DNA of 64,000 bases from Pelotomaculum_C sp050950345. GTDB taxonomy: Bacteria > Bacillota > Desulfotomaculia > Desulfotomaculales > Pelotomaculaceae. The notes below the pieces were generated by a model. That model was not told the origin of the DNA and ran no database searches. It saw only the letters and a program-made list of their open reading frames with translations. Positions 54,000-63,252 of this stretch are shown piece after piece; the stretch's first letter is position 1; the number at the start of each line of letters is the position of its first letter. A program made the translations under genes and the position numbers. The stretch lies in NCBI GenBank assembly GCA_050950345.1, contig JBMNHK010000006.1:6053-70052 (forward strand), given 5' to 3'.

Positions 54000-55889
54000 C
54001 TTGACTTTGAAACTTTAAATTCAGAAACTCCCTAATACCAAGGCTTTGAAGGTAATATCAACAGACGTACCACTACACTCATTCCGTTTCAGGAAAGAGC
54101 GTCAGATTAGTATATTCTGGTATTTCTTGCTCTTTTGTATGTTTGCTTTTGTTTTCTAACCTAGCGATCTGCAGCGGTGGGCGAAGGCCGAGTGCCTTGA
54201 AGGCTTCGTTAGCTTTGCCGACCAATTCTGTGCGGCACAAGTACCGGTCCTCACCGATGGTCATTTCAACAGCCCTTAGCTGTTGCAAATCTCGTAGCAA
54301 ATAAAGGTACTCGACTTCAATATTTTTCTCAAGAAGCTTTCTTCGCAGGGCCGACTCCAGTACCAGGGCTAGGAAGCAAACCATAATGTGGCCACGTACC
54401 CGGCTGTCTTTCCAGTGGTAGACCGGACGTAAATCCAGGCTGGATTTAATCTCCCGAAAAGCCCGTTCCACCCGCCACAGATCTTTGTAGGCCAAGGCTA
54501 CCTCGGCGGTTTCAAGCTGAGAGTTGGTGCGAAGCACATACTTACCGTCATAGCGGGCTTCTCTTTTCAAGAGTTGCTGGTTAATGCCGACGACGGCGTC
54601 TTTATTCAGCAACAGGTAGCGGCGGTAACCGCTATTACCGACCAGTGACTTCACCCCGTTGTTTTTTAGCTGACTTTCTAACTTTGCAACCATTTCCGCC
54701 CGGGCCTTTTTGTCATACTCAGCCTGCAGAGGGTTGTAGCAGATAATGTAGCGGTTGGCATCATGCCAGACTTCTTTAACTCTGAGTTTATCCCGTACCA
54801 CTTTGTATTTGCCGCCGGTTTTCAGTACCTCGCCAACTTCTTTGGCTTTGCGCATGCGCATACCGACGATATATTCAATGTGGTTTCGGTCCAGTTCGTC
54901 TAATATTTCTTTACTCACCATGCCCCGGTCTCCGACAAAGACCACCCGGCCCAAGTTAAAACGTTTGCGCATATCAGCAATGATTTGCCTGAAAGTTGCA
55001 GAATCAGGGGTGTTGCCCGGAAAAACCTCATGGGCGATAGGGATACCTGTCTGAGTCATCACAATCCCAATCATCACCTGAAGACGATCCGGACGATGAT
55101 CTTTGGAATAACCATAGTGAGCCAGTTCAGCAGGTCCTTTTCCTTCGAAATATGTAGAGGTAGTATCCCAGAAGATCATGTCCACCTTTAAGTCAAAGTA
55201 GCTCTGGGTACTATGATATAGTTCCAGTTCGATGCTTTCCTTGTGTTCGGCCAGCAAATCAAGGGACCTATAAAAATGGTGTAATTCCAGTTTTGCAAAA
55301 GCCGGCCTATACACCTCATTAATCCAATGATTCACACCACGCTTGGAGAGCGGATCGCTGATTCTATTGAGCACCATAGCATAAACTGCTTCGGCTAGTT
55401 GTTCAGATGTATAGGTACTGGCGAAAGACTTCTGCAAGATAACATCCAGATGAAGCTTGTCCCAGAGATGGTGAAAGATGAATTCGAGTCCCCATTCTTT
55501 GGCGTTGTGTACCAGTAATTTTTGAGCCTCTGACTGGATCCACTTTTTCTCTGAGAATTTGGCCAAGCTGGCGATCAAGCGGTCGATATCCCCATCTTGC
55601 AGGTCTTCAATGCGGCCCATGTTCAAGAGGACCTTTTGGCGCACCTTATCGTTCTCGCGAACGGATTCAACAATCTGTATGTAGGTTCTTTTAGAACCAT
55701 CTTTGTTTGTAAATGTTTTAGTTCTCGCATACATGGCACCTATATTATACCATATTGACCTGATTTAAGGAAGAAGCAATTTACTAAACGTGGCAGCACA
55801 AATTTGAAATTTTCAGAAACGACCCCTTGATTTTACTGGGTTTGCTGGCTCAAAAGGAGCAAAAACCGTCGAAAAGTTTCAAACTTGAG
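54000..55889 (-). mobile_element. IS1634-type insertion sequence, right copy (inverted)
   Basis: Same 1,890-bp length and same terminal repeats as the left copy, in opposite orientation. The flanking 5-bp duplication is CTTTA (53995-53999 and 55890-55894), different from that of the left copy, so it inserted on its own. Confidence 0.92.
54079..55734 (-). CDS. IS1634-family transposase, second copy
   Basis: The 551-residue product is identical to that of the left element at 46405-48060, including the DDE residues and the YKDLWRVERAFREIK motif. The surrounding untranslated ends also read the same by eye. Perfect identity points to recent transposition within this genome or to gene conversion between the copies. 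Confidence 0.94.
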   Translation of the reverse strand: MYARTKTFTNKDGSKRTYIQIVESVRENDKVRQKVLLNMGRIEDLQDGDIDRLIASLAKFSEKKWIQSEAQKLLVHNAKEWGLEFIFHHLWDKLHLDVILQKSFASTYTSEQLAEAVYAMVLNRISDPLSKRGVNHWINEVYRPAFAKLELHHFYRSLDLLAEHKESIELELYHSTQSYFDLKVDMIFWDTTSTYFEGKGPAELAHYGYSKDHRPDRLQVMIGIVMTQTGIPIAHEVFPGNTPDSATFRQIIADMRKRFNLGRVVFVGDRGMVSKEILDELDRNHIEYIVGMRMRKAKEVGEVLKTGGKYKVVRDKLRVKEVWHDANRYIICYNPLQAEYDKKARAEMVAKLESQLKNNGVKSLVGNSGYRRYLLLNKDAVVGINQQLLKREARYDGKYVLRTNSQLETAEVALAYKDLWRVERAFREIKSSLDLRPVYHWKDSRVRGHIMVCFLALVLESALRRKLLEKNIEVEYLYLLRDLQQLRAVEMTIGEDRYLCRTELVGKANEAFKALGLRPPLQIARLENKSKHTKEQEIPEYTNLTLFPETE

Positions 55890-55939
55890 CTTTAGCCCCA
55901 AATAATTCAATCCCTTTTCCTGTATGTAAAATTGCATAG

Positions 55940-55963
55940 AAAAACCAGGTATCATGTACCTGG
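55940..55963 (-). terminator. Terminator for the small coiled-coil gene
   Basis: On the minus strand a 7-bp perfect stem CCAGGTA/TACCTGG with a 5-base loop is followed by TTTTTC. A third CCAGGTA copy nearby (about 56021 on the minus strand) could compete for pairing. Confidence 0.65.
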
Positions 55964-56038
55964 CCGGTGTCCGGGTTGCTTACCTGGTGGTTTAATTAAG
56001 ATCAATTGGACCTTCATACAAAAATTCCTACCCGCAGT

Positions 56039-56353
56039 CTATTTCAATCCCAACACTCTGCGCCACCAGGGTAACCGGACCTTCTCCTGCCGGACTGCTA
56101 ACCGGCCTTGTATTTTGCGGATGGCGCGCATTACTTCCTGATCCCTGTCAGCCATTTTTTTTTCTAACTGTGATATACGCCGGTCAACCGTATCTTCAAC
56201 CATCCTTTGCGTAAGGGCTAAAAGCACCTTAGCGCTGTAAATATCGATTGTTGGCACTAAGGCTCTGCTCCAATTGTTTTCAGCTGCCACTTGCTCCTGC
56301 TCCGCGAGCGGGTCTCCTTGTTCCGTCGTGTTGATACACACTAATTCTCCCAT
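56039..56353 (-). CDS. Unknown small coiled-coil protein
   Basis: The 104-residue product starts at ATG 56353 behind GAAGGGGG. Residues 40-85 are a long charged helix (TQRMVEDTVDRRISQLEKK, then RDQEVMRAIRKIQGRL) ending in a basic, Trp-rich tail (LPWWRRVLGLK) that could contact membrane or nucleic acid. The helix recalls DUF3967-like C-terminal tails of MerR-type regulators, but the DNA-binding part is absent. No function assigned. Confidence 0.65.
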   Translation of the reverse strand: MGELVCINTTEQGDPLAEQEQVAAENNWSRALVPTIDIYSAKVLLALTQRMVEDTVDRRISQLEKKMADRDQEVMRAIRKIQGRLAVRQEKVRLPWWRRVLGLK

Positions 56354-56552
56354 TTTGCCTACCCCCTTCACCAACTGTGTCTTCAAACATGCAATTCGCT
56401 TTCCTTTTCCATAAGGCCAGCTATTACCATTATTTTACATCATATCTGGACCTATTACCACTATAAATTCGCCTTGCAGCCATAAACACAAAGGATTAGC
56501 AAGGCAAGTTGCCGGATTAAGTGCAATAATTGTGATTTTTTTGAGGACAGCC

Positions 56553-56581
56553 TAAATAAAAATCGGCCGCTATACAGCGGC
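56553..56581 (-). terminator. Terminator for the secreted unknown protein
   Basis: GCCGCT/AGCGGC stem with a 4-base loop, followed on the minus strand by CGATTTTTATTT. Confidence 0.7.
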
Positions 56582-56585
56582 ACGA

Positions 56586-58181
56586 CTATTGAATTACCTC
56601 CTCAAGAGGTCCTTGACGCCCTTCCATAACGGGTTCTGGTTGAATAGCAGCCTGACTCAGGGGCAGGAGGAAGAAGCGGACAGGGCCGTAACTATTGGGG
56701 GCCAGGCTAAAACGCAGCACGTGTTCATGAGGGCCTGGTGTATCAAAAACACCTATAACCTTACCATAACCAGGTTCCCGCAATGAATCAAAATCCATGT
56801 AATAAAGATCGTAATTGGGATCCTTGATCACCACAGTCTTGACCACGCCATCCAGCCAGACTGTATTAATCTGGTTATAGACATCAACGAAACCTGTCTG
56901 GGTTGCCCCCTGCATAACCAGCGCCACGGGTCCCGTCAGAGATAGCTTGATCGTGTAGCCTGCCCCATAATTACCCTGGTTGACTCCCTTTACCTGCGGC
57001 ATAGCAGAGTCAATACCGTTCAGCATGAGATCGTTGACAAATACGTCCGGTTCCTCCTCCCCGCCATTGGCGGCAGCCAGGGCAAAGCCGGCAATTTGAC
57101 CGCTCCCGGCGGAGTAATTAATGGTGAAATATTTGCTGGTAGCTTCCCCGGCGGGATTATTTGGATAACTGCCGGGCACAAACAGCCCGCGCATATGGTG
57201 CCTTAAATACTCACCCGGTGGCAACACCAGGCCTTTGCTCAACCGCTCGGCAATAAAGTAATCCAGATCAGCGCCTGACGGGGCGATAAACGTGGCAAGC
57301 CCTACCTTTTCAGCCTCACTGCAGCTATCAGGATTCAAGGGTTGTCCCGTGGCTGTGTCCACCACAATAAGATCGTACATGCCCACTGCCCAACCCCTGG
57401 GTCCCACATCCTCGCTGATGATCAACCTGCACCCTGGTTGGATCCTGCCCAGATGGACCATACCGCCCTCTTCGGATAGATAAAATTGACGGATCATATG
57501 ATTGCCGACAGCTGAACCATAGTATTCCGGTTCACTCCTGCCGGGCACCAGCGGGGCGGCATCCTCCAGAAAAAGTCTGGTGCCGTCCGGCGCCACGCTA
57601 CAGGCCAGCGACCCGCGCGGAGCATAAATATCCAGGGTGCGCCAGGTCCGGTTTTCCAGAGTAAAACCAACCTGGGCCGCTACATTTCTTGGCTCATCAT
57701 TTGAATAATCAATGAGCAAATTCATATGGCTGAAGAGCACCCGCACAGCGCCGTTCATAGAAAGAGCATCGTCTGCCCAGGCCAGGATGCCGGGATCTGT
57801 GGGGAATTCCGGCAAGTTACTTAAAAAGAGGTTATAGGTATTATCCAGCAGCAGCTGTTGGCCCGCGCTTAAGGATACGGCTCCTTTAAGCATGTGGGGG
57901 CTTACCTCCTGCCCCTCTCTAAGAGCATAGGGAATATTTGAGCTATCTGCAGGAGAAGGGCTAATGTTGGGGCTAACCTCTTGCTCCTTTTTAGGAGCAT
58001 AGCCCGTGGCCTGGTCTGATGCCGCCAGCACAGGACGGGGTGATACCAGGCTTATTAAAACCAGTAGCAAAAAGGGCCATACAATAACAGGTATGGGAAT
58101 AACCTTTTTTTTATGTAAGCATGACTTATTAAACTTGGTCACAGCGATTTTCCAAACACCCCCAGAACTTTGTTTGTTCAT
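56586..58181 (-). CDS. Unknown secreted protein
   Basis: The 531-residue protein has a basic N-terminus, a hydrophobic signal or anchor (residues 30-50, VIVWPFLLLVLISLVS) and a probable cleavage after LAASD or earlier. A short internal repeat around YAPKKEQEVSPN and YALREGQEVSPH follows at residues 60-95. The rest is rich in beta-type sequence with no motif I recognise. Related long secreted proteins occur in Peptococcaceae, but I cannot name a family. It lies 28 bases downstream of fchA but seems functionally unrelated to the folate genes; cotranscription is possible. Confidence 0.7.
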   Translation of the reverse strand: MNKQSSGGVWKIAVTKFNKSCLHKKKVIPIPVIVWPFLLLVLISLVSPRPVLAASDQATGYAPKKEQEVSPNISPSPADSSNIPYALREGQEVSPHMLKGAVSLSAGQQLLLDNTYNLFLSNLPEFPTDPGILAWADDALSMNGAVRVLFSHMNLLIDYSNDEPRNVAAQVGFTLENRTWRTLDIYAPRGSLACSVAPDGTRLFLEDAAPLVPGRSEPEYYGSAVGNHMIRQFYLSEEGGMVHLGRIQPGCRLIISEDVGPRGWAVGMYDLIVVDTATGQPLNPDSCSEAEKVGLATFIAPSGADLDYFIAERLSKGLVLPPGEYLRHHMRGLFVPGSYPNNPAGEATSKYFTINYSAGSGQIAGFALAAANGGEEEPDVFVNDLMLNGIDSAMPQVKGVNQGNYGAGYTIKLSLTGPVALVMQGATQTGFVDVYNQINTVWLDGVVKTVVIKDPNYDLYYMDFDSLREPGYGKVIGVFDTPGPHEHVLRFSLAPNSYGPVRFFLLPLSQAAIQPEPVMEGRQGPLEEVIQ

Positions 58182-58209
58182 GTCTGTCCATATTATATGA
58201 GTATGCTTT

Positions 58210-58845
58210 TTACTCCTTTATTCTTGCGCTTACCTGGGCCACCGCTTTTTCTTTTAATACTTGCGCCTGTCCGGCAATGCTCTCCCTTTCCTGCAGAGCT
58301 TGCCCGGCGAAGGTAGCGTCAGTCACCTGGTTTAAATTGATGTCCACATTCAGCAAAACAGCCTGGAGCGCACCTTCGCAGACATAGGCGGCAACTCCCG
58401 CATCGCTGATGGCCATTTTGTTGCCGATCCCGGCCAACCGCTCTATCAGCTTCAGCATTTCCAGTAAAGCAGCGGCAATTTCCAGGGGCACACTGGTAGC
58501 GCCTTGCAACGCCTTTTGCAGGGCTTCCTCACGTTTGGACTTTTCAGCTTCGTTGCCTTTGGGCATTCGATAGGCAGACATCAGCTTATTGAAAGCCGCC
58601 ATATCGGCTTCCATTAACTTTTCCAATCTGGCCATGACAAAATAGGCCTGGCCGGTGATCTCTTTAACTTCCGGCGCAACGGCAGCATACTGCTGTTTCC
58701 CCAAAGTCAGGTTTCCCACCATGGCAGCCATACTGGCCCCTAAAACGCCGGCCATAGCGGCCACACTGCCGCCGCCCGGCGTGGGAGCCGCAGAAGCAGC
58801 CTCCGCTAATATTTTTCTAAAAGGATAATCAAACCATTCCGCCAT
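58210..58845 (-). CDS. fchA: Methenyltetrahydrofolate cyclohydrolase (FTCD_C type)
   Basis: Converts 10-formyl-THF to 5,10-methenyl-THF in the Wood-Ljungdahl methyl branch. The 211-residue all-helical protein matches the formiminotransferase-cyclodeaminase C-terminal family: APTPGGGSVAAMAGVLGASMAAMVGNLT near residue 20 (folate site, read in two parts) and MAISDAGVAAYVCEGAL near 144. It is 28 bases after folD on the minus strand and is the last enzyme gene of the folate operon. Confidence 0.93.
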   Translation of the reverse strand: MAEWFDYPFRKILAEAASAAPTPGGGSVAAMAGVLGASMAAMVGNLTLGKQQYAAVAPEVKEITGQAYFVMARLEKLMEADMAAFNKLMSAYRMPKGNEAEKSKREEALQKALQGATSVPLEIAAALLEMLKLIERLAGIGNKMAISDAGVAAYVCEGALQAVLLNVDINLNQVTDATFAGQALQERESIAGQAQVLKEKAVAQVSARIKE

Positions 58846-58873
58846 CCGCTTTGCCTCCAGAAAAACTATGTAT

Positions 58874-59731
58874 TTATTTATTATTCTTTTTATTTAGTCT
58901 GATTGCTTTGAGCAGGTTCCTGATAATTAACGAAGTAGTGACACTGCCCACGCCGCCGGGCACAGGGGTAATGGCGCCGGCCACCGGCATAACGCTGGCA
59001 AAGTCAACATCGCCGCGGATACTGCCGTCGGCCATTTCGTTGATTCCTACGTCTACCACGACGGCCCCGGGTTTAACCATATCGGCAGTGATCATCCCGG
59101 CAACACCAACAGCGACGATCAAGATATCCGCCTGCCTGGTATGGTAAGCAAGATCAGGAGTCCTGCTGTGGCAAATCGTAACCGTGGCATTCTGATTCAA
59201 GAGCATATAGATCAGCGGTTTACCGACAGATTCACCGCGCCCCACCAGAACCGTATGCTTGCCTTCGATAGTAATACCGTTGCGCAGCATGATTTCTATG
59301 CAGCTCTGAGGTGTAGAGGGGAAAAGGCCTTCATTATTGCTGAGATTATAAGCCCTGTTGAGGGGGTGAACACCATCTAAATCCTTTAAAGGAGAAACTG
59401 CTTCCAGGATCCTTTGCTTGTTCATTTTTTTCGGCAAGGGCAGCATAATCATGATGCCGTGAGTTTCCTCATCCGCATTTAGACGCTCAATTACTTGCAC
59501 AACCCTGTCCTCTTCGCCGGCATCTTTAAATGAGAAGTGTTCAAAAAGCGCTCCGGCATTGATGCAGGCTTTCTCTATCGAACGCGTGTAGATAACTGAC
59601 GCCGGATCGTTACCCACCAGGATAACAGCTAATTTGGGGCTAAGGCCTGTTTCCTTCAAGGCAGCGATCTCCGCCTTATTCTCTTCACGGATGCTTGCAG
59701 CGACGGTTTTCCCGTCGAGGATTATTGACAT
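58874..59731 (-). CDS. folD: Bifunctional methylenetetrahydrofolate dehydrogenase/cyclohydrolase
   Basis: Links 5,10-methylene- and 10-formyl-THF. The 285 residues include the active-site VGNDPASVIYTRSIEKAC near 38 (the usual YxxxK is present), MLPLPKKMN near 96, GRGESVGKPL near 163 and the C-terminal PGGVGSVTTSLIIRN. The usual VQLPLP reads IMLPLP. It lies between metF and fchA. Since fchA also encodes cyclohydrolase, that activity is doubled in the operon. Confidence 0.95.
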   Translation of the reverse strand: MSIILDGKTVAASIREENKAEIAALKETGLSPKLAVILVGNDPASVIYTRSIEKACINAGALFEHFSFKDAGEEDRVVQVIERLNADEETHGIMIMLPLPKKMNKQRILEAVSPLKDLDGVHPLNRAYNLSNNEGLFPSTPQSCIEIMLRNGITIEGKHTVLVGRGESVGKPLIYMLLNQNATVTICHSRTPDLAYHTRQADILIVAVGVAGMITADMVKPGAVVVDVGINEMADGSIRGDVDFASVMPVAGAITPVPGGVGSVTTSLIIRNLLKAIRLNKKNNK

Positions 59732-59786
59732 TGGGCTAATACCTCCAGGTGTATTATTGACAATTACATATTCCGCTAATCCCGGG

Positions 59787-60719
59787 TTAATCCAGCTGAA
59801 CCGCAGGGCGCGGGAAAAGACCTGCCTGCTCTACAATGCCGGGCACAATGTCCTCCCAGGCAATAGCCATGATATGGATACCGTGCACCCCCTTGATATT
59901 TTCCCGGATATATTTGATCTGTTCAACGCAGATAGCCACACCTTCACTCTTAGGATCCGCCGCCTTCTGCAGCCGTTCCACCAGATCTTCCGGCACAATC
60001 ATCCCGGCTACCTGGGTTTGCATGAATTTAGCCGCCCGCGGGCTTTTCAGAGGGATGACGCCGGCTAAGATATGGGCTCTTCTATCCAGGCCCCTAGCAC
60101 GGACAAGCTCCATAAAACGCTCAAAACGCTCCATATCAAATATCCCTTGCGTTTGGATAAACTGGGCCCCCGCATCTATTTTTTTCTCCAAACGGTCAAC
60201 TCTGAATTCAAAAGGATCGGCAAAAGGGTTGGCCACCGCTCCAATGTAAAAGCCGGGCTCATCCCCCTTAATTTCTTCACCGCAAAAAAACTTCTTTTCA
60301 TCCCGCATCCTGGTCATGAGGCTAATTAATTGGATCGAATCCACATCGTAAACGCCCTTTGCCGTGGGGTGATTGCCAAATTGCTGATGGTCCCCGGAAA
60401 GGCATAACAAATTGCGCATGCCCATACTATAGGCCCCCAGCAGGTCGCCCTGGATGGCAATGCGGTTGCGATCCCGGCAGGTCATCTGTATTACCGGCTC
60501 CAGCCCGCTATTAGCCAGGTGCACGCCTGAAGCTATGCTGGAAAGCCTGACTACGGCAGTCTGGTTATCCGTAATATTGGCCGCGTCAACAAAGCCTTTG
60601 AGCAGCAGCGCTTTATTGATAAGGCTTTGGGGAGAGGCATTTTTGGGCGGTCCGATTTCCGTGGTAACGGCGAAGTGGCCCTCCTCCAGTACAGCTTGCA
60701 ATTTGCTGAGATACTTCAC
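59787..60719 (-). CDS. metF: Methylenetetrahydrofolate reductase, MetF subunit
   Basis: FAD-dependent (beta/alpha)8 enzyme that reduces 5,10-methylene-THF to 5-methyl-THF. The 310 residues show FAVTTEIGPPKNA near 16, NITDNQTAVVRLSS near 50, the CLSGDHQQFGNHP segment near 114 and GAQFIQTQGIFD near 190. Its start overlaps the metV stop by four bases, so the two subunits are coupled as in acetogens and relatives with MetFV complexes. Confidence 0.94.
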   Translation of the reverse strand: MKYLSKLQAVLEEGHFAVTTEIGPPKNASPQSLINKALLLKGFVDAANITDNQTAVVRLSSIASGVHLANSGLEPVIQMTCRDRNRIAIQGDLLGAYSMGMRNLLCLSGDHQQFGNHPTAKGVYDVDSIQLISLMTRMRDEKKFFCGEEIKGDEPGFYIGAVANPFADPFEFRVDRLEKKIDAGAQFIQTQGIFDMERFERFMELVRARGLDRRAHILAGVIPLKSPRAAKFMQTQVAGMIVPEDLVERLQKAADPKSEGVAICVEQIKYIRENIKGVHGIHIMAIAWEDIVPGIVEQAGLFPRPAVQLD

Positions 60720-61387
60720 TTGGTTATCAAATCCTCTCGCAACATCCTGCGCGGTCCTCCGCCGGCAGCCTTCGACCAGTCCTTAAGAGGTTGCACGGCC
60801 TTTAATTCCTGCAGGCGCCCCAGCCGCTTCATTCGTTCATAGATCAACTGCCAGGCGCAGGGCATGTCCCGATCCAGTTCACATTTGCCACCCTGGGAGC
60901 CGCCGCAGGGACCATTAAAAATGCTTTTGGCACAGCGGATCACCGGACATATGCCGCCGGTGCGGTGCAGGATACAGTCGCCGCAAAGACCGCATTTTTC
61001 TTCCCAGCGGCCGTATTCCACAGCGCCGCCGGCAAAAAGGGTGTCCTGGGCGGGAACCACCCATTTGTCGATATATTTATCAGCCAGGTATTGCACCCCA
61101 ACACCACAGGCCAGGGATACTATGGCGTCCACCTCCCCTACCAGGTCATCCAGGGAGGTCAAAAATTCGGGATCGCATTGCCTGGTCAGTGTGGTAGTTG
61201 TAGTTTGCAAGGGTTTCCCGGCTGCTTTTCTCATCATGCGCAGAGAAGCAGCCAAGATCCCGGTTTCTTTTTCTCCGCCGGACAAACACACACTCACGCA
61301 GCCGCCGCAGCCAACTATAAGCACCCTGTTGCAATCTTCCAGCATGGCGGCAATGTCTTTAATATCCTTTTGCCTGGCTATGATCAT
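60716..61387 (-). CDS. metV: MetV, iron-sulfur/zinc subunit of methylenetetrahydrofolate reductase
   Basis: The 223-residue protein belongs to the methylene-THF reductase C-terminal family. Cysteine groups are GCGGCVSVC near residue 26, CGLCGDC near 137, GGICPVIRC near 149 and GPCGGSQGGKC near 160, enough for cluster and zinc binding. In Moorella and others MetV passes electrons to MetF from an HdrA-like partner. Here the upstream gene is such a flavin/iron-sulfur oxidoreductase, and its stop overlaps the metV start by four bases. Confidence 0.93.
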   Translation of the reverse strand: MIIARQKDIKDIAAMLEDCNRVLIVGCGGCVSVCLSGGEKETGILAASLRMMRKAAGKPLQTTTTTLTRQCDPEFLTSLDDLVGEVDAIVSLACGVGVQYLADKYIDKWVVPAQDTLFAGGAVEYGRWEEKCGLCGDCILHRTGGICPVIRCAKSIFNGPCGGSQGGKCELDRDMPCAWQLIYERMKRLGRLQELKAVQPLKDWSKAAGGGPRRMLREDLITK

Positions 61388-63252
61388 GGCTGTCCAACTC
61401 CTTTTGCTGATGCGCGCTGTATTTGCCCCTCAAAAGCCTCTAATGCTGCGACCGTCTCTTCTGCTGTCGGGGTTTCACAGTAGTAAAGCCGCGCAGGATC
61501 CAGGCCAATAGCCGCCAGCAAGGCCTTCGCCCTGGACAGCATACCTTTTACCGCTCCCGCATCATCCAGGTGCCGCCGGAAGTTTTCCCCGGCGCCCAGC
61601 ACGGCAACGCCGCCGGCCCCGTTTTCAAAGGCGCTGAGTATCCATTCCAGCTGCAGGGCGCTTACCGTGGGCAGCCTGATAATCACCGCATTAAAACTAT
61701 TTAACTTCAAGAGCTCCACATAATTCTCCTGCCCGGTAAATATCACCAGCGGTTCTTGTCCGGACAAACCGGCCAGGGTTTCTTTGATCCCCTGTTCGTT
61801 GATGTTTTCTACTGCAATAGCATAAGCCGGACAGTGAGCCGCGCAGATGCCGCATGCCTGGCAGGTTTCAACAGGCATCCGGGCAAAACCGCCGATGAGC
61901 GGCACTTCGTAGGGGCATACCCTCTGGCAGCTCAAACAGGCAACACATTTATCTTCCACCACCCGGGCTCCAAGTCCACAGCTCAAACAGCGGCCGGCCT
62001 CATAGACGGCTTTTTCCTCATCCAGACCCAGCTCATACGGGCTTAGGCTCCTTCTCCTGACAGCAGCCGGCAACACCGGCATCACCGCCCGCGGTAAGCC
62101 GGGCAATTTTTCCGCCACCGTCCCGGAGAGGGCGCCGATTGACGCCACATCTCCTGCCGGCGTCAGGCATTTGCTACCTGCCAGATAGCTGTTGACAACA
62201 GCAGCCGCCTTATGCCCCGAGGCAATCGCCGCTATAGCCAGCCCCGGCCCTTCCGCGATCTCGCCGCAGGCAAAGACTCCCTCCACACTGGTATGGAGAG
62301 ATTCTTGATCTATAACGATAAAGCCCCGGGCATCAATAGCCAGGCCGCTGTCCTTGATAAATTCCCGGCCCGGTCCCTGCCCGATGGCTAAAATGATCGT
62401 ATCACAGGGCCGGGTGAGCAAAGCATCAGGCTCAAAAACAGGATTAAACTTACCGGAAGCATCGAAGACACTGCGCACTTTTTGGGTACGCAGCCCCAGG
62501 ATTTGATCGCCGTCACTAACCACCTCCCGGGGGCCGTAGCCGTTAATCAGGCCCACACCTTCTTCCAGGGCTTCTTCGATCTCCCAGCTCTGGGCCGGCA
62601 TTTCCGCACGGGTTTCCAGACAAATCACATTAACCTCTGCGGCTCCCAGACGCACTGCAGTGCGGGCTGCATCCATAGCCACGTCACCACCACCGACTAC
62701 CAGCACCCGGCCGCCGATGGCGGGTTTTTCACCCCGGTTAACCTGCTGCAAAAAGGGCAGCGCTTTTAATATACCGGGATGATCTGCGCCGGGCACAGAT
62801 AGCGTCCTGCTTTCCTGGAGCCCCACAGCAAGAACAACGGCGTCATATGCTGCCTTTAACTCCCTGACGGTAACATCCCGCCCTATCTCAACCCCAGTCT
62901 GGATTTTTATCCCGGCAGCCAATATAGCTTTTATATCCTGCCGGAGCTTTTCCCTGGGCAGCCGGTAAAGGGGCAGCGAGGCAAAAAAATGACCGCCGGG
63001 GGTCTGGTTTCTCTCATATACAGTCACATTATGACCGAGCCGGGCCAGATCGTAGGCCGCAGTTAGCCCGCCGGGTCCCGCGCCGACAACGGCAATATTC
63101 TTGCCCGTGCCCGGAACAGCGGGAACGTCCACGCAATCAATCCCGGCATTTTCAACAGCAAACCTTTTCAGGTTGCGGATGGCAATGGACGCATCCACAT
63201 CCCCCCTGCGGCAGTGTTCTTCACAGGGATGGGGGCAAATCCAGGCACACAC
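61384..63252 (-). CDS. FAD/NAD(P)-binding iron-sulfur oxidoreductase (GltD/HdrA-like), main part of a frameshifted gene
   Basis: The 622-residue frame covers most of a GltD-type oxidoreductase. It begins within CAWICPHPCEEHCRRGD, an N-terminal cluster motif. Then come the FAD site VVGAGPGGLTAAYDLARLG, the NAD(P) site VVGGGDVAMDAARTA near 184, two ferredoxin-type motifs (CVACLSCQRVCP and CQACGICAAHCP) near residues 430-475 and a C-terminal MvhD-like domain that has lost its cysteines. Its natural N-terminus is in another frame, at 63221-63388. As part of fhs-oxidoreductase-metV-metF it should bring electrons to methylene-THF reduction. The ATG at 63252 has no ribosome site. Confidence 0.85.
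   Translation of the reverse strand: MCAWICPHPCEEHCRRGDVDASIAIRNLKRFAVENAGIDCVDVPAVPGTGKNIAVVGAGPGGLTAAYDLARLGHNVTVYERNQTPGGHFFASLPLYRLPREKLRQDIKAILAAGIKIQTGVEIGRDVTVRELKAAYDAVVLAVGLQESRTLSVPGADHPGILKALPFLQQVNRGEKPAIGGRVLVVGGGDVAMDAARTAVRLGAAEVNVICLETRAEMPAQSWEIEEALEEGVGLINGYGPREVVSDGDQILGLRTQKVRSVFDASGKFNPVFEPDALLTRPCDTIILAIGQGPGREFIKDSGLAIDARGFIVIDQESLHTSVEGVFACGEIAEGPGLAIAAIASGHKAAAVVNSYLAGSKCLTPAGDVASIGALSGTVAEKLPGLPRAVMPVLPAAVRRRSLSPYELGLDEEKAVYEAGRCLSCGLGARVVEDKCVACLSCQRVCPYEVPLIGGFARMPVETCQACGICAAHCPAYAIAVENINEQGIKETLAGLSGQEPLVIFTGQENYVELLKLNSFNAVIIRLPTVSALQLEWILSAFENGAGGVAVLGAGENFRRHLDDAGAVKGMLSRAKALLAAIGLDPARLYYCETPTAEETVAALEAFEGQIQRASAKGVGQP

Noticed and set aside
46250..55889. Composite transposon carrying dnaK-dnaJ-cbpM-tkt between two IS copies
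   Set aside because: Each IS has its own 5-bp target duplication (TTTGA and CTTTA). A composite transposon would show one duplication only at the outer ends.
60864..61511. 215-codon plus-strand frame over metV and the oxidoreductase
   Set aside because: Shadow of two conserved genes; the translated sequence is low-complexity Ser/Pro with no family features.
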